Below are positions 63,269 through 64,000 of a DNA stretch of 64,000 nucleotides, piece after piece; positions within the stretch are counted from its first letter, which is position 1, and the number at the start of each line of letters is the position of its first letter. Origin of the DNA: Arthrobacter sp. KBS0703 (GTDB lineage: Bacteria > Actinomycetota > Actinomycetes > Actinomycetales > Micrococcaceae); assembly GCF_002008315.2 (NCBI RefSeq), contig NZ_MVDG02000002.1:62001-126000 (forward strand), given 5' to 3'. The position numbers and the translations under genes were made by a program. Under the pieces are notes generated by a model. It saw only the letters and a program-made list of their open reading frames with translations, had not been told where the DNA came from and made no database searches.

Positions 63269-64000
63269 ATGTCCGCTCCCGTCCTGTCCATCATCATCCT
63301 GGCGGTGATGTTCCTGCTCGCCACGGTGCTGCCCCTCAACATGGGCGCCCTGGCCTTCGTGGGAGCGTTCCTGCTGGGCGCCGTAGTCCTCGGGATGTCC
63401 ACCAACGACATTCTGGCCAACTTCCCCGGCGGCCTGTTCTTGACGATCGTCGGTGTCACCTACCTCTTCGCCATCGCGCAGAACAACGGCACCATTGACC
63501 TGCTGGTACGGGGCGCTGTCCGCCTGGTGGGCAGCAAAGTGGCACTCATCCCCTGGGTCATGTTCGCCATCACGGCTGTGATCACCGCGGTGGGCGCACT
63601 GTCCCCGGCCGCCGTCGCCATCATTGCGCCGATCGCGCTGAGCTTTGCCGCCAAGCACAAGATCAATCCGCTGATGATGGGCATGATGGTGGTCCACGGC
63701 GCCCAGGCCGGCGGCTTCTCCCCCATCGCCGTCTACGGCGTCACGGTCAACGGCATCATTGCCAAGACCGACCTCGAGGCCAGCCCGATGGCCATCTTCC
63801 TGGCCAGCTTCTTCTTCAACCTGGCCATCGCCGTGGTGCTCTTCGTGGTCCTGGGCGGCAGCAAGCTGCTCAGCACCAAGACCGGCCGTCTGGTAGAGAA
63901 AGCTGCCGAGTCGCGGATGGCCGTCAGCGTCGGCGCCCGGGCGGCTGGCGTCACCCTTCAGGGCTCCGGTTCGGACATTTCGCCCTCCGGCGTCTCCGCT
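63269..64000 (+). CDS. MatC-type dicarboxylate carrier (5' part, continues beyond window)
   Basis: The frame is open to the window edge; 244 codons are present. CGGAGG precedes ATG 63269. The N-terminus (SAPVLSIIILAVMFLLATVL PLNMG, FPGGLFLTIVGVTYLFAIAQ) and the loop VVHGAQAGGFSPIAVYG match the MatC N-terminal domain of SLC13/DASS-like malonate/dicarboxylate carriers, with about six helices in the visible part. A hydrophilic loop follows (STKTGRLVEKAAESRMA). Controlled probably by the divergent GntR protein. Confidence 0.85.
   Translation, partial: MSAPVLSIIILAVMFLLATVLPLNMGALAFVGAFLLGAVVLGMSTNDILANFPGGLFLTIVGVTYLFAIAQNNGTIDLLVRGAVRLVGSKVALIPWVMFAITAVITAVGALSPAAVAIIAPIALSFAAKHKINPLMMGMMVVHGAQAGGFSPIAVYGVTVNGIIAKTDLEASPMAIFLASFFFNLAIAVVLFVVLGGSKLLSTKTGRLVEKAAESRMAVSVGARAAGVTLQGSGSDISPSGVSA

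Overview
The window is a high-GC chromosomal segment whose gene content and protein sequences fit a soil actinobacterium of the Arthrobacter/Pseudarthrobacter group: Arthrobacter-type uricase, GAF-ANTAR regulators, an HspR-like MerR protein, two small heat-shock proteins, many lipoproteins and AGGAGG-type ribosome binding sites. I see no rRNA, tRNA, CRISPR array, prophage, insertion sequence or secondary-metabolite cluster.

Layout. 1-0.6 kb: tail of an upstream gene and two small proteins. 0.9-9.7 kb: a purine/ureide and glyoxylate block, all + strand except its IclR regulator: uricase, NCS2 purine permease, IclR (-), ACT-domain malic enzyme, malate synthase, a DUF6986 aldolase-like protein and ureidoglycine aminohydrolase AllE. 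It runs from urate towards glyoxylate, malate and pyruvate. 9.8-22.5 kb: mixed housekeeping and stress genes (a catalytically degraded beta-lactamase-like lipoprotein, VOC protein, HAD phosphatase, GH15, DUF72, App1, GH1 beta-glucosidase, AAA ATPase, J-domain, Hsp20, HspR-like and PAP2 proteins). 22.6-24.8 kb: small proteins and Tat-exported PhoD. 24.9-29.1 kb: a ChvE-MmsA-MmsB monosaccharide ABC transporter with a very clear promoter, CRP/GlxR site and LacI-type operator. 29.5-36.9 kb: a sugar-acid operon on the minus strand (binding protein, two permeases, galactonate-type dehydratase, KDPG aldolase, KDG kinase, mannonate-type dehydratase) divergent from its GntR regulator, followed by an aldo/keto reductase and a uronate-dehydrogenase-like protein. 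Together these take up hexonates/hexuronates, dehydrate them to KDG, phosphorylate and split them. 40-57 kb: GAF-ANTAR regulator, second Hsp20, secreted and unknown proteins, TetR, orphan HATPase, kinase, flavin oxidoreductase, alpha/beta hydrolase, a secreted subtilisin with Ig-like repeats, CorA, an APC permease and a cupin. 57.5-64 kb: a secreted DUF6454-like protein, then an NCS1 permease translationally coupled to a cyclase-SnoaL fusion, a glutamine amidotransferase, a FadR-type regulator and the start of a MatC-type dicarboxylate carrier that leaves the window.

Data quality matters here. Four near-perfect 38-bp palindromes (19583, 19765, 50543, 51652) are back-to-back Tn5 mosaic ends, that is, the Nextera mate-pair junction adapter, and 25071-25177 holds a partial Nextera read-1 adapter. 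Each sits inside a gene (AAA ATPase twice, subtilisin twice, chvE once) and replaces a short piece of real sequence. These genes are almost certainly intact in the organism. Nearby J-domain and YjbR-like genes also carry small frame-breaking lesions that may be assembly errors. Genuine biological oddities include a GAF-ANTAR pseudogene with a deleted centre, an attenuator-like leader before uricase, a seven-codon leader ORF overlapping the purine permease start, a possible small RNA at 49.1 kb, and two families of recurring intergenic hairpins.
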